A DNA stretch of 64,000 nt from assembly GCF_001015195.1 (NCBI RefSeq), contig NZ_LDES01000002.1, positions 1 through 64,000 on the forward strand. The letters run 5' to 3'. Below the pieces are notes generated by a model. It made no database searches, had not been told where the DNA came from, and saw only the letters and a program-made list of their open reading frames with translations. The number at the start of each line of letters is the position of its first letter. The stretch's first letter is position 1. Of this stretch, positions 1-8,186 are shown in pieces. The position numbers and the translations under genes were made by a program. Origin of the DNA: Sphingomonas sp. Y57. Its GTDB lineage: Bacteria; Pseudomonadota; Alphaproteobacteria; Sphingomonadales; Sphingomonadaceae.

Positions 1-705
1 CCGCCGGTATCGCCGCCGCCGCCGCCGCCGGTGTCTCCGCCACCGCCGCCGCCGCCGGTCATCGAGGATCCGTCGGTGAATGAGGGCGTGACGAGGGAGA
101 CGACGAACATCGCCTCGAGCATACAATCCTCGCTGAACGGCACGCGTGTCGCCGGCGGCAGCATCAGGAGCACCGATTCCACCGGAGCGGCAGCACCCGG
201 CTCGGATTCGACCGGCGCGTCGGGCGATACCGGCGGTTCGGCGGGTGGCGACGACGAAGGGGGCGACGGTAGCGATGATGCCGGTGGCTCGACCTCGGGC
301 GGCGGCAGCGTCGGCGGTCCGAACCTGCTGATCGACACGGGCAACATCGGGTCGGATGCGACGCAGATCGACACGCCTGTGCTCAGCTCGGGCAACAGCA
401 GCCTGTGGCCGGGAGCCGACGGCCTGACCGAGACGGGTGGTGGCGGCGGCGAAGGGCCGTCGCCGGCAGGGGGCGCATCCCCCGGCGCCATGCCGGTCGG
501 CGCGCCCGGCATGACCCCGGGCGGCGGCGATAACACCCCGGCCTTTGGCAGCATCGGCAATCAGATCTTCGACGACGGCGGCAACGCGGCGTCGGGTGAT
601 ACCGGGGGCGCCGGCCAGTCCTCGGGCGGCGGGAACCAGGCGCCTGGCAGCGCGCCGCCCGCGCGTGACGATGACCGATCCCCGAATGGAGGGAAGCAGC
701 AGTGA
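1..705 (+). CDS. C-terminal end of a large Pro/Gly/Ser-rich protein (5' truncated)
   Basis: The reading frame is already open at base 1, so the gene begins outside the window; the GTG at 31 is internal. The visible 234 residues start with a proline-rich hinge (runs of 5-7 Pro separated by Val-Ser), followed by a low-complexity tail rich in Gly, Ser, Ala, Asp and Thr. No catalytic motif is visible. The composition fits the distal linker or tail of a surface or secreted protein. Its stop codon overlaps the start of the CHAT protease gene by one base (TGATG), so the two are probably translated together. In other bacteria CHAT proteins sit beside filamentous-haemagglutinin-like exoproteins; that identity is only a guess here because the N-terminus is missing. 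Confidence 0.7.
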   Translation, partial: PPVSPPPPPPVSPPPPPPPVIEDPSVNEGVTRETTNIASSIQSSLNGTRVAGGSIRSTDSTGAAAPGSDSTGASGDTGGSAGGDDEGGDGSDDAGGSTSGGGSVGGPNLLIDTGNIGSDATQIDTPVLSSGNSSLWPGADGLTETGGGGGEGPSPAGGASPGAMPVGAPGMTPGGGDNTPAFGSIGNQIFDDGGNAASGDTGGAGQSSGGGNQAPGSAPPARDDDRSPNGGKQQ

Positions 706-3700
706 TGCGGATCAACCGACTCTCCATGGGACTCGGCCTGCTCGCGGCAGCGGCGCTTGGGCTTCCCGCAACGGCGCCCGCAGCCGGCCCGTCCAGCCTT
801 TCGCTGCGCAACAGCTTCCGAATCGGATCGAGTGGCGTGCTCTGCACCGCGCAGATCCGGTCGGCGAGCCCGGTGCTGGCGACGATGTTCGACCGCGGCT
901 ATCGCATCGTGTGCCGCGATGCGGCCGCGCCGGTCGGCCGGCTGTTTGCACTGCGCAAGGGGGGCGACGACGCGGTCGCCCGGGTGATCGCACAGAGCGA
1001 ATCGCCGGTGACCTGCCAGGCGGCGACCAGTGTCGCGGTCGAGGGGCTGGGCAACGTCCAGGTCCGGGACTGTGTCGACGCGAACCAGCTGGCCCATAAG
1101 GTCTATGTCTATGCCCGGGGGCGGACGGTGTATGTCGCGGACGGCCTCGGCGGCTATGACAGCGCGCTCCAGCTCGGGCTCCGCACGATCGTCGCCGATG
1201 CGATCGTCAAGGGCGAGGTGCAGGTTGCGACGACCTCGGCCGGCGATCCCGCCGCCTTCGCCCGCGTCCAGGCGGGCGCGCTCGACAGCGACAGCGCGCT
1301 GAGCGAGGCCTATGCCCGCAACAACGAGGGCTCCTACGCCGAGGCGGCCGAGTTCTTCGAGGCGCTGGCCGAGCGCGATGCATCGGGCACCGGCACGGAT
1401 TCGCATCTGCCCGAATATCTGGCCAACCAGGCGCTGCAGGAATCGAACCAGCGCAATTTCTCGGCCGCCGACGCGCTGTTCGCGCGCGCTGCGACTCCCT
1501 CGGCGCTCGCCGATCCGGTGGTCGGGCGGATCCTGCGCAATTCCTATGCGCTGCATTATCTCAACCAGAGCAAGGTGCAGCAGGCGATCGCCGAGCTGAA
1601 CAAGCCGGTGGTGGAGATCGAGAGCAGCACCGTCGCGGACGCCAAGCTGAGCCGGGGCGAGATCAGCGACGAAATCGCCGCCGACCTCAACCGGGAGGGC
1701 GCCGCGCTAAGGCGGCTCGGCGCGCTTGACGGTCAGCTGCAGCCGTTTGAGAAGGCGCAGATTCTCGACGCGCAGGCTCTCCAGCTGCGCGGTGTCGCCC
1801 ATCGTATCGACGGGAATTACCCGAAGGCCAAGGCCGCCTTCGCCGAGGCGATCAACGCGATGCAGGCGATCCGCGAAGGCCGGATGAACAGCACCGGCTG
1901 GCTGCGCTCGAGCATACAGTCCGAACTGGGCCTGATCGCGGAGGCCGAGGGCAATATCGGCGAGGCCGAGCGGCTCTATGCCGACGCGCTCCAGGTCGTC
2001 CAGATCCAGCACCCGAACTCGGCTGTGTCGCTGGGCGCCAAGGCGCGCTTCGCCGGCTTCCTCAGCCGCCACGGCCAGACCGACCGGGCGGCCACAATGT
2101 ATGGCGAGGTCGTGTCCGAGGCGGAGAACCTGCCGGGCGCAATGGCATCGATCCGAACCCTGCTGCGGCCCTATTTCCGCCTGCTGGCGGAGCGTGCGGC
2201 GACAGATCCGACCGCGGTGGCGCGGATGTTCGGCGCAAGCCAGGTCATGCTCCGTCCGGGTATCGCCCAGACCCAGGCGCTGCTCGCCCGCGAACTGTCG
2301 GGCGGTGACGACGAGGCTGCCAGCCTGTTCCGGCAGTCGGTGACGCTGTCGCGCTACATCGCCCGCGCAACCGGCGAGATCGCGCGGATGACGGCCACGC
2401 CGAATCCCGCCGAGCGGCCTGCCCTGGCCGAGGCCCAGGCCCGCCTCGCCCGCTATTCTCGCGATCAGACCGCGCTGCAGGCGAAGCTGGCCCAATTCCC
2501 GCGCTACCGGGTCCTCTCGCCGCAGACGATGTCGGTCGAGGAACTGCAGAAGGCGCTTCGGCCCGGCGACGGCTATTATAAGGTCACGCTGGTCGGCGAG
2601 GACGTCTATGCGATGTTCGTCGCCCAGGGCGTCGCGCGAGCCTGGAAGCTCGACATGACGGCCAAGCAACTTGCCGACGTGGTCGCGCAGATCCGCGATT
2701 CGGTCGTGAAGATCGAGAACGGGCAGGTCGCGACCTATCCGTTCGACGTCGTCCTCGCCCGCAAGCTGTATCTCACGCTGATGGGGCCGGTCGATGCGGA
2801 GATGCACAAGGTTACGAACCTGGTGTTCGAGCCCGACGGTCCGCTGCTCCAGCTTCCGGCGAACCTGTTGCCGGTCGATCAGGCGGGCATCGATGCCTAC
2901 CTGGCGCGGTTGAAGAAGCCCAACGCCGACGACTTCGACTTCCGCGGGGTCAACTGGTTGGGCCGCGACCGCGACATCTCGACTGTGGTGAGCCCGCGCT
3001 CCTTCGTCGACGGGCGCGACGTAGCCAGCTCGAAGGCGATCAAGGCTTATCTGGGCCTTGGCGAGAACGCCCGGCCGGCGCTCAACCCGCTGTTCGTCCC
3101 GCCGCCGGCGATGGCCGATCCCTGTGCCTGGCCGCTCGGCAACTGGAACAACCCGATCTCGGCGTCCGAGCTCTATCTGGCGAGCGGGATCGTGGGGGCG
3201 GACAAGTCGCGGCTGATCACCGACGCCGCCTTCTCCGACTCGACGATCATGGGGATGGGCGATCTCAACGAATATCGCATCATCCACTTCGCGACCCATG
3301 GTCTCGTGACCGCGCCGCGCCCGGAATGCCCTGCGCGCCCGGCATTGCTGACCAGCTTCGGGGGCGGTACCTCGGATGGGCTCCTGTCGTTCAAGGAGAT
3401 ATTCGACCTGAAGCTCGACGCCGATGTCGTGATCCTGTCGGCCTGCGACACGGCGGGCATGGCCACCGTGTCGGCGACCCGTGAGGCGGGCATCACCACC
3501 GGCGGCAACTTCGCGCTCGATGGCCTTGTACGCGCATTCGTCGGCGCCGGCGCCCGCACGGTCATCGCCAGCCACTGGCCGGTGCCGGATGATTTCAATG
3601 CGACCAAGCGGCTGATCAGCGGGCTGTTCACAGCGCCGCCGGGCACGCCGATGGCAACGGCGATGCGGCAGGCGCAGCTCGGCCTGATGGACGATGCCAA

Positions 3701-3809
3701 TACCTCGCATCCCTACTATTGGTCGGCGTTCGCGATCGTCGGCGATGGCGAACGGCCGCTGCTGCCGACCGGCATGGCGCCGGGCGCCGCCGTTCAGGCC
3801 ACCCACTGA
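705..3809 (+). CDS. secreted CHAT-domain (caspase-like) protease with TPR-like repeats
   Basis: This 1034-aa protein starts at ATG 705, preceded by GGAGGGA at 688-694; an in-frame GTG at 702 is less likely. Residues 1-25 form a Sec-type signal peptide (basic start, Leu/Ala-rich core, Ala-x-Ala exit). The central part, about 200-560, is alpha-helical with tetratricopeptide-like repeats (for example the stretch reading EGNIGEAERLYADALQV). The C-terminal third is a CHAT domain of the caspase clan. The catalytic His is in HFATHG (His865) and the catalytic Cys in LSACDTAG (Cys914). CHAT peptidases cleave partner proteins; the natural partner here may be the Pro/Gly-rich protein encoded immediately upstream and translationally coupled. 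Export to the periplasm or surface is inferred from the signal peptide. Family is confident, substrate unknown. Confidence 0.9.
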   Translation: MRINRLSMGLGLLAAAALGLPATAPAAGPSSLSLRNSFRIGSSGVLCTAQIRSASPVLATMFDRGYRIVCRDAAAPVGRLFALRKGGDDAVARVIAQSESPVTCQAATSVAVEGLGNVQVRDCVDANQLAHKVYVYARGRTVYVADGLGGYDSALQLGLRTIVADAIVKGEVQVATTSAGDPAAFARVQAGALDSDSALSEAYARNNEGSYAEAAEFFEALAERDASGTGTDSHLPEYLANQALQESNQRNFSAADALFARAATPSALADPVVGRILRNSYALHYLNQSKVQQAIAELNKPVVEIESSTVADAKLSRGEISDEIAADLNREGAALRRLGALDGQLQPFEKAQILDAQALQLRGVAHRIDGNYPKAKAAFAEAINAMQAIREGRMNSTGWLRSSIQSELGLIAEAEGNIGEAERLYADALQVVQIQHPNSAVSLGAKARFAGFLSRHGQTDRAATMYGEVVSEAENLPGAMASIRTLLRPYFRLLAERAATDPTAVARMFGASQVMLRPGIAQTQALLARELSGGDDEAASLFRQSVTLSRYIARATGEIARMTATPNPAERPALAEAQARLARYSRDQTALQAKLAQFPRYRVLSPQTMSVEELQKALRPGDGYYKVTLVGEDVYAMFVAQGVARAWKLDMTAKQLADVVAQIRDSVVKIENGQVATYPFDVVLARKLYLTLMGPVDAEMHKVTNLVFEPDGPLLQLPANLLPVDQAGIDAYLARLKKPNADDFDFRGVNWLGRDRDISTVVSPRSFVDGRDVASSKAIKAYLGLGENARPALNPLFVPPPAMADPCAWPLGNWNNPISASELYLASGIVGADKSRLITDAAFSDSTIMGMGDLNEYRIIHFATHGLVTAPRPECPARPALLTSFGGGTSDGLLSFKEIFDLKLDADVVILSACDTAGMATVSATREAGITTGGNFALDGLVRAFVGAGARTVIASHWPVPDDFNATKRLISGLFTAPPGTPMATAMRQAQLGLMDDANTSHPYYWSAFAIVGDGERPLLPTGMAPGAAVQATH

Positions 3810-3816
3810 CGCTTCC

Positions 3817-3838
3817 CCCCCTCCCGCAAGGGAGGGGG
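3817..3838 (+). terminator. possible terminator hairpin after the CHAT gene
   Basis: A 9-bp perfect stem (CCCCCTCCC and GGGAGGGGG) with a GCAA loop lies just after the CHAT stop codon. It lacks a following T-run, so factor-independent termination is uncertain. Confidence 0.35.
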
Positions 3839-3904
3839 CCGGGCGCTGCCCGCCCCTGCGATGCGCCGGGAGGCTTTCCTTTCGGCTGGACAGGCTGAAA
3901 GCGA

Positions 3905-3919
3905 GAACATATAAAGAAC
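3905..3919 (+). promoter_or_regulatory. LexA (SOS) box upstream of the radical SAM/UdgX operon
   Basis: GAAC-ATATAAA-GAAC is a perfect match to the alphaproteobacterial LexA site (GTTC-N7-GTTC on the other strand). It ends two bases before the ATG at 3922. LexA bound here would block initiation or the earliest elongation of the operon. lexA itself, in this window, carries the same type of site. Confidence 0.8.
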
Positions 3920-3921
3920 GA

Positions 3922-5157
3922 ATGGCCCAGCTCGACGTCCGCGAGAAGCTCGAGATTCTGGCCGACGCGGCCAAATATGATGCCTCCTGCGCGTCGTCGG
4001 GGACGGCGAAGCGCGATTCAGCCGGGGCCTCGGCGGGAATCGGATCGACCGAGGGAATGGGCATCTGCCATGCCTATGCCCCGGATGGCCGGTGCATCTC
4101 GTTGCTCAAGATACTGCTGACCAACAGCTGCATCTTCGACTGCCATTATTGCATCAACCGAAAGAGCTCCAATGTTCGCCGAGCGCGGTTCACCGCCCGT
4201 GAGGTGGTCGACCTGACGCTGGCCTTCTACCGGCGCAATTATATCGAAGGCCTGTTCCTCTCCTCGGGCATCATCCGCTCGTCGGATTATACGATGGAGC
4301 AGATCGTCGAGGTCGCGCGTGCTCTGCGCGAGGATCATCAGTTTCGCGGCTATATCCATCTCAAGACGATCCCCGACGCCGATCCCGCACTGATCGCGGC
4401 GGCGGGGCGCCATGCCGACCGCATCTCCATCAATATCGAGCTGCCGACAGCCGCCGGGCTCCGAAGGCTTGCTCCCGAAAAGTCGGACGAGACGATTCGC
4501 GGTGCAATGGCGGGAATGCGGGACGCGATCGACGAGGGGGCGGACGCGCGGCGTCGCTACCGATCGGCGCCGCGCTTCGCGCCTGCGGGCCAGTCGACTC
4601 AGATGATCGTCGGCGCCGATGCCGCCAATGACCGCGCGATCATGGCGACGGCCAGCGGGCTCTATGACCGTTTTGGCCTGCGCCGCGTCTATTATTCGGC
4701 ATTCAGCCCGATCCCGGACGCTTCGGCGATCCTGCCGCTCCGTCGCCCGCCGCTGTTGCGCGAGCATCGGCTCTACCAGTCCGACTGGATGATGCGCTTC
4801 TACGGCTACCGCCCCGCCGAGGTGGCCGACGCGACCGACGAGCAGGGGATGCTGCCGCTCGACATCGATCCCAAGCTCGCCTGGGCCTTGAAGGCGCGCG
4901 AGCATTTCCCGGTCGATGTCAACCATGCCCCGCGCGAGCTGCTGCTGCGGGTGCCCGGCCTGGGCGTGAAGGCCGTCGACGCAATCCTCGCCTCGCGCCG
5001 CTGGCGGCGGCTGTCGCTGGCTGATGTCGGGCGGCTGTCGCGCTCCATCGCCAAGCTCCGCCCGTTCATCGTGACCAGCGACTGGCGACCTACGACGCTG
5101 GTAGACCGGGTCGACCTGAAGGCTCGGGTGACGGGGCAGCTCGAACTGTTCGGATGA
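3922..5157 (+). CDS. radical SAM protein linked to uracil-DNA glycosylase (TIGR03916-type)
   Basis: A 411-aa protein. The radical SAM cluster motif CxxxCxxC is Cys70, Cys74 and Cys77 (CIFDCHYC). The C-terminus has a helix-hairpin-helix-like segment (LLLRVPGLGVKAVDAILASR) that would bind DNA. The family, called 'putative DNA modification/repair radical SAM protein', almost always neighbours a DUF4130-UdgX gene, as it does here 13 bp downstream. Reaction and substrate are unknown. ATG 3922 is chosen because the following residues (KLEILADAAKYDASC) match the conserved family N-terminus. No clear Shine-Dalgarno is present and the LexA box abuts the start, so translation from a very short leader is possible. 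Induction by DNA damage is inferred from that box. Confidence 0.9.
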   Translation: MAQLDVREKLEILADAAKYDASCASSGTAKRDSAGASAGIGSTEGMGICHAYAPDGRCISLLKILLTNSCIFDCHYCINRKSSNVRRARFTAREVVDLTLAFYRRNYIEGLFLSSGIIRSSDYTMEQIVEVARALREDHQFRGYIHLKTIPDADPALIAAAGRHADRISINIELPTAAGLRRLAPEKSDETIRGAMAGMRDAIDEGADARRRYRSAPRFAPAGQSTQMIVGADAANDRAIMATASGLYDRFGLRRVYYSAFSPIPDASAILPLRRPPLLREHRLYQSDWMMRFYGYRPAEVADATDEQGMLPLDIDPKLAWALKAREHFPVDVNHAPRELLLRVPGLGVKAVDAILASRRWRRLSLADVGRLSRSIAKLRPFIVTSDWRPTTLVDRVDLKARVTGQLELFG

Positions 5158-5170
5158 CGGCAGGCCGCTG

Positions 5171-6529
5171 ATGCACCGCGTGATTCTTTCCCGAGCGGAC
5201 GATTTCGAAGGCTGGCGTGATGCCGCGCGGGCGGCGGCGCTGGCCGATATCGCGCCCGAAGCGCTTCTCTGGACGGTGGAGGGTGAAGGCGGCGACCTGT
5301 TCGATGATGCACGCGATCCGCTGCCGCCGCCGGCGCGGCCTGCCTTTGCCGTGCCGAGGCGCTTCCTCGATCTGGCCGGGGATGTTGCCCTTCATCGCGA
5401 TCCCGAACGCTTCGCGCTGCTCTACGCGATGCTTTGCCGGTTGCGCGACGAACCGGCTCTCATCAACGACCAGGCCGATCCGCTGCGGCGGCGGCTCGAT
5501 CGCCTCGCCGGGGATGTGCGCCGCGACGTCCACAAGATGCGCGCCTTCGTCCGCTTTCGCGAGCTCGATGGCGCCTACGTCGCCTGGTTCGAGCCCGATC
5601 ACCATATCGTCCGGGCCAATGCGGGCTTCTTCCAGCGCCGCTTCGCGACGATGGGCTGGTCTATCCTGACCCCCGGCCTGTCGATCCATTGGGACGGCGA
5701 AACCCTGCGCGAGGGCCCGGGGGCGGTCCGTGCCGACGCGCCGACGGGTGACCCGATCGAGGCGTTGTGGAAGGGCTATTATGCCTCGATCTTCAACCCC
5801 GCCCGGTTGAAGGTCGGCACGATGCTGAAGGAGATGCCCCGAAAATATTGGGCCAATATGCCCGAAACCGCGTTGATCCCTCAGTTGGTGGCGGGCGCAC
5901 AGGCTCGCGAGACGCGGATGGTGGAGAGGATCGTGCCGGGCAGCAACGCAGGCAGGGCCTGGGAAGCGCTGCGTGAGGAGGCTGCGCATTGCACGCGTTG
6001 CAGTCTCCATCGATGTGCCACGCAGACGGTGTTCGGCGAGGGGCCGGTCGACGCCGACATCATGATCGTGGGCGAGCAGCCGGGCGACCATGAGGATCTC
6101 GCGGGCAAGCCGTTCGTGGGACCTGCGGGGCAGATGCTCGACCGCGCATTGGGCGAGGCCGGACTCGACCGTTCACGCATCTACGTCACCAATGCGGTCA
6201 AGCATTTCAAGTTTGAGCCGCGCGGCAAGCGGCGCATCCATTCCAAGCCCAATGCCGGGGAGATCAGGGCCTGCCGCTGGTGGATCGACCAGGAACGGGC
6301 GATCATAGCCCCGAGGCGGATCGTGATGCTGGGAACCACCGCGATCCATTCCCTCATGGGCAAGGCGATGACGCTAAGCTCGCAGCGTGGCCACGCCCTG
6401 ACGCTTCCCGATGGCATGGCGGCACGGGCGACGATCCACCCCAGTTTCCTGCTCCGCATGCCTGACCGCGACCAGGTGGAGAAGGAATTCGCGCTGTTCG
6501 TGAAGGACCTGAAGGCCGCGGCCGATTAA
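5171..6529 (+). CDS. DUF4130-UdgX fusion: uracil-DNA glycosylase that crosslinks to DNA
   Basis: A 452-aa two-domain protein. Residues 1 to about 230 match the DUF4130 / 'SAM-linked DNA metabolism' domain. Residues about 255-450 are a UdgX-type uracil-DNA glycosylase. Visible motifs are GEQPG (301-305), the GKPFVGPAG loop (312-320), the UdgX-specific basic loop KRRIH with His357, HPSFLLR (423-429), and a CxxC pair (274/277) consistent with the Fe-S cluster. In Mycobacterium smegmatis UdgX the equivalent His attacks the abasic sugar and leaves the enzyme covalently bound after uracil removal. All the residues for that chemistry seem present here. It is cotranscribed with the radical SAM gene. 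A separate family-1 UNG is encoded at 21358-22074, so this enzyme is not the housekeeping glycosylase. Confidence 0.93.
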   Translation: MHRVILSRADDFEGWRDAARAAALADIAPEALLWTVEGEGGDLFDDARDPLPPPARPAFAVPRRFLDLAGDVALHRDPERFALLYAMLCRLRDEPALINDQADPLRRRLDRLAGDVRRDVHKMRAFVRFRELDGAYVAWFEPDHHIVRANAGFFQRRFATMGWSILTPGLSIHWDGETLREGPGAVRADAPTGDPIEALWKGYYASIFNPARLKVGTMLKEMPRKYWANMPETALIPQLVAGAQARETRMVERIVPGSNAGRAWEALREEAAHCTRCSLHRCATQTVFGEGPVDADIMIVGEQPGDHEDLAGKPFVGPAGQMLDRALGEAGLDRSRIYVTNAVKHFKFEPRGKRRIHSKPNAGEIRACRWWIDQERAIIAPRRIVMLGTTAIHSLMGKAMTLSSQRGHALTLPDGMAARATIHPSFLLRMPDRDQVEKEFALFVKDLKAAAD

Positions 6530-6570
6530 CGGGTCACGTCATGCCGGCGTCGACAGCGGCATCCCCCGAG

Positions 6571-6603
6571 GCTCTCTCCGGGAAAGGGGGGACCGGAGAG
6601 AGC
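6571..6603. terminator. bidirectional hairpin between convergent genes
   Basis: An 11-bp perfect stem (GCTCTCTCCGG / CCGGAGAGAGC) with an 11-nt loop, flanked by CCCC/GGGG that can extend it. It separates the UdgX gene from the convergent small membrane gene. Confidence 0.6.
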
Positions 6604-6619
6604 GCCCGGGGAATAGAGG

Positions 6620-6793
6620 TCAGAGACCGACGCCGCTGAGCAGGCCCAGGGCCTGGAGTAGCCACAGGATCACCACGATCACCACGACCACATTGAGGAT
6701 GCTTTTGATCTTGCCGTCCATGGGGATGTAGTTGTTGATCAACCACAGCAGGACGCCGACAATAATCAGAACGATAATGATGTGAATCAGCAT
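6620..6793 (-). CDS. 57-aa membrane protein (Thivi_2564-like)
   Basis: This short gene starts at ATG 6793 and ends with TGA at 6620. It has a GGAGG ribosome site shortly upstream. The product has two hydrophobic segments: residues 2-20 (LIHIIIVLIIVGVLLWLIN) and 34-47, a valine/isoleucine-rich helix. They are joined by NNYIPMDGKIKSILN. The short Y-I-P-M-D-x-K-I-K loop between two helices is typical of the Thivi_2564 family of small inner-membrane proteins. The function is unknown. A candidate general-stress promoter lies upstream (6838-6862), so a role under stress is possible. The coding frame is supported by the helix-loop-helix pattern and good start context, not by any experiment. Confidence 0.72.
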   Translation of the reverse strand: MLIHIIIVLIIVGVLLWLINNYIPMDGKIKSILNVVVVIVVILWLLQALGLLSGVGL

Positions 6794-6837
6794 GGGGGCC
6801 TCCCCGGTTTGTGCTTGAGATCGCTGCTGTCCTTACG

Positions 6838-6862
6838 AACCCGGAACAGGGATATTTGTTCC
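6838..6862 (-). promoter_or_regulatory. candidate sigma-EcfG promoter / inverted repeat
   Basis: On the minus strand GGAAC is followed after 16 nt by GGTT, close to the alphaproteobacterial general-stress sigma EcfG consensus (GGAAC-N16/17-CGTT). It points at the 57-aa membrane gene. The same bases form a perfect inverted repeat, CCGGAACA-N8-TGTTCCGG, at 6841-6864. Confidence 0.4.
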
Positions 6863-6944
6863 GGGAGGTCTTGCCGGGACCGCGCGACTATGCTCGATTC
6901 GTGAAAGAGGGCGTCCTTCAACCAGCTTCGTGATCGGCTACGCC

Positions 6945-8117
6945 ATGGACAGACGTCATTTCCTCCTGCGGAGCGCTGTCGGGCTCGGTGCAGCCGGGCT
7001 GATCGGATCAGGCCGGCTGATGGCGCAGGCTGCGCAGCCGCTGTTTGATCCGATCCCGCCTGTTACGCCCATTCGCGCCAGTCCCGACCGCATCTTCCGC
7101 ATCACGGTATGCCTGCGCCCCTTCCGCGCGGTGGGGCCCCGGATCGAGGCGGAGGAGCTCGGCCGCAAGCGGGTCGTCCATAATTACGGCCATGGCGGCA
7201 GCGGCTGGTCGTTGAGCTGGGGGTCGGCCCAGATCGCCGTTTCCCAGGCGATGGCGGACAGCCCCCGGGAGATCGCGGTGATCGGTGCCGGTGCGCTCGG
7301 CCTCACCGCCGCAATCACGGCGCAGCGTGCCGGGGCGAAGGTCGTGATCTATGCAAAGGACCGTTTTCCCGACGTGCGCTCCGCCCGCGCGACCGGGAGC
7401 TGGACGCCGGATTCCCGCGTGGCGATGGCGGATGCGGCAGGCGCCGGCTTCGCCGCGCTGTGGAGCCGCATGGCCCATGCCAGCCATGCCGCCTGGCAGA
7501 GCTATGTCGGCCTGCCCGGCGATCCGGTGCTGTGGAGCGATCGCTATACCCTGTCGGACCTATCGCCCGACGCGATGCGGGCGGCAGGTCGCGCGACGGA
7601 GGTGGCGGGCTTCGCCCATTATGGCGATCTGATTGCCGACATCTCACCGCGGTCGCAGATCTTCGGCCCTGGTGCCCATCCCTTCGCCACCGCCTATGCG
7701 CTGCGCAACACCCAGATGACGTTCAACGTCGCGGGGCTCGCCCATCTGCTCACCAGCGATTTCCTGATGGCGGGCGGGCGTATCGAGACCGCCGAATTCC
7801 ACGAGCCTTCCGACCTTGGCCGGCTGCGCGAGAAGGTGATCATCAATTGCACCGGCTATGGCGCGCGCGCCCTGTTCCGCGACGAAAGCGTGGTGCCGGT
7901 GCGCGGCCAGATCGCCTGGCTGCTGCCCCAGGCCGGGGTCGATTACGGCCTGTTCTACGACAATGTCAGCGTCGTCGGCCGCCGCGACGGCATCGTCGTG
8001 CAGGACATGGGACCAGATGACCGTTTCGGTTTCAACGAAGATAACGAGGTTCCCGACCGTGCGGCGGCCGAGGCCTCGGTGCGCACGATCGCGCGGCTGT
8101 GGCCGGCGACCATCTGA
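6945..8117 (+). CDS. Tat-exported D-amino-acid-oxidase-like FAD enzyme, circularly permuted
   Basis: A 390-aa protein; ATG 6945 is preferred over GTG 6930 because it begins the Tat-like signal ([10 protein letters not shown] plus a Gly/Ala/Leu core). The FAD dinucleotide fold is clear (VIGAGALG, 112-119) but is not N-terminal. Before it lie [13 protein letters not shown] (58-70) and [15 protein letters not shown] (79-93). In known D-amino-acid oxidases these are the last motifs of the protein, carrying the substrate Arg and the GHGGxG signature. Here the C-terminus ends ([15 protein letters not shown]) at the point where a normal oxidase continues into those motifs. The motif order is thus permuted, with a signal peptide joined to the new N-terminus. 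The likely reaction is oxidative deamination of a D-amino acid or related amine in the periplasm, which is inferred. No operon partner is seen. Confidence 0.8.
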   Translation: MDRRHFLLRSAVGLGAAGLIGSGRLMAQAAQPLFDPIPPVTPIRASPDRIFRITVCLRPFRAVGPRIEAEELGRKRVVHNYGHGGSGWSLSWGSAQIAVSQAMADSPREIAVIGAGALGLTAAITAQRAGAKVVIYAKDRFPDVRSARATGSWTPDSRVAMADAAGAGFAALWSRMAHASHAAWQSYVGLPGDPVLWSDRYTLSDLSPDAMRAAGRATEVAGFAHYGDLIADISPRSQIFGPGAHPFATAYALRNTQMTFNVAGLAHLLTSDFLMAGGRIETAEFHEPSDLGRLREKVIINCTGYGARALFRDESVVPVRGQIAWLLPQAGVDYGLFYDNVSVVGRRDGIVVQDMGPDDRFGFNEDNEVPDRAAAEASVRTIARLWPATI

Positions 8118-8137
8118 GGGGCGCCGCACCAAAAGAA

Positions 8138-8167
8138 AAGGGCGGGCGCCTCGCGGCGCCCGCCCTT
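8138..8167. terminator. bidirectional terminator between the oxidase gene and etfA
   Basis: A 13-bp perfect stem (AAGGGCGGGCGCC / GGCGCCCGCCCTT) with a 4-nt loop lies between two convergent genes. A-rich and T-rich flanks suit both directions. Confidence 0.8.
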
Positions 8168-8186
8168 CTTGTTCCGTTCGATCGGA

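Noticed and set aside
1-60. Simple CCG-type repeat as a separate repeat element
   Set aside because: It encodes the proline hinge of the partial protein in frame.
1707-4064. Long open frame on the minus strand under the CHAT gene (785 codons)
   Set aside because: It mirrors the real gene's codon bias in GC-rich DNA and encodes Arg/His/Gly-rich text without motifs.
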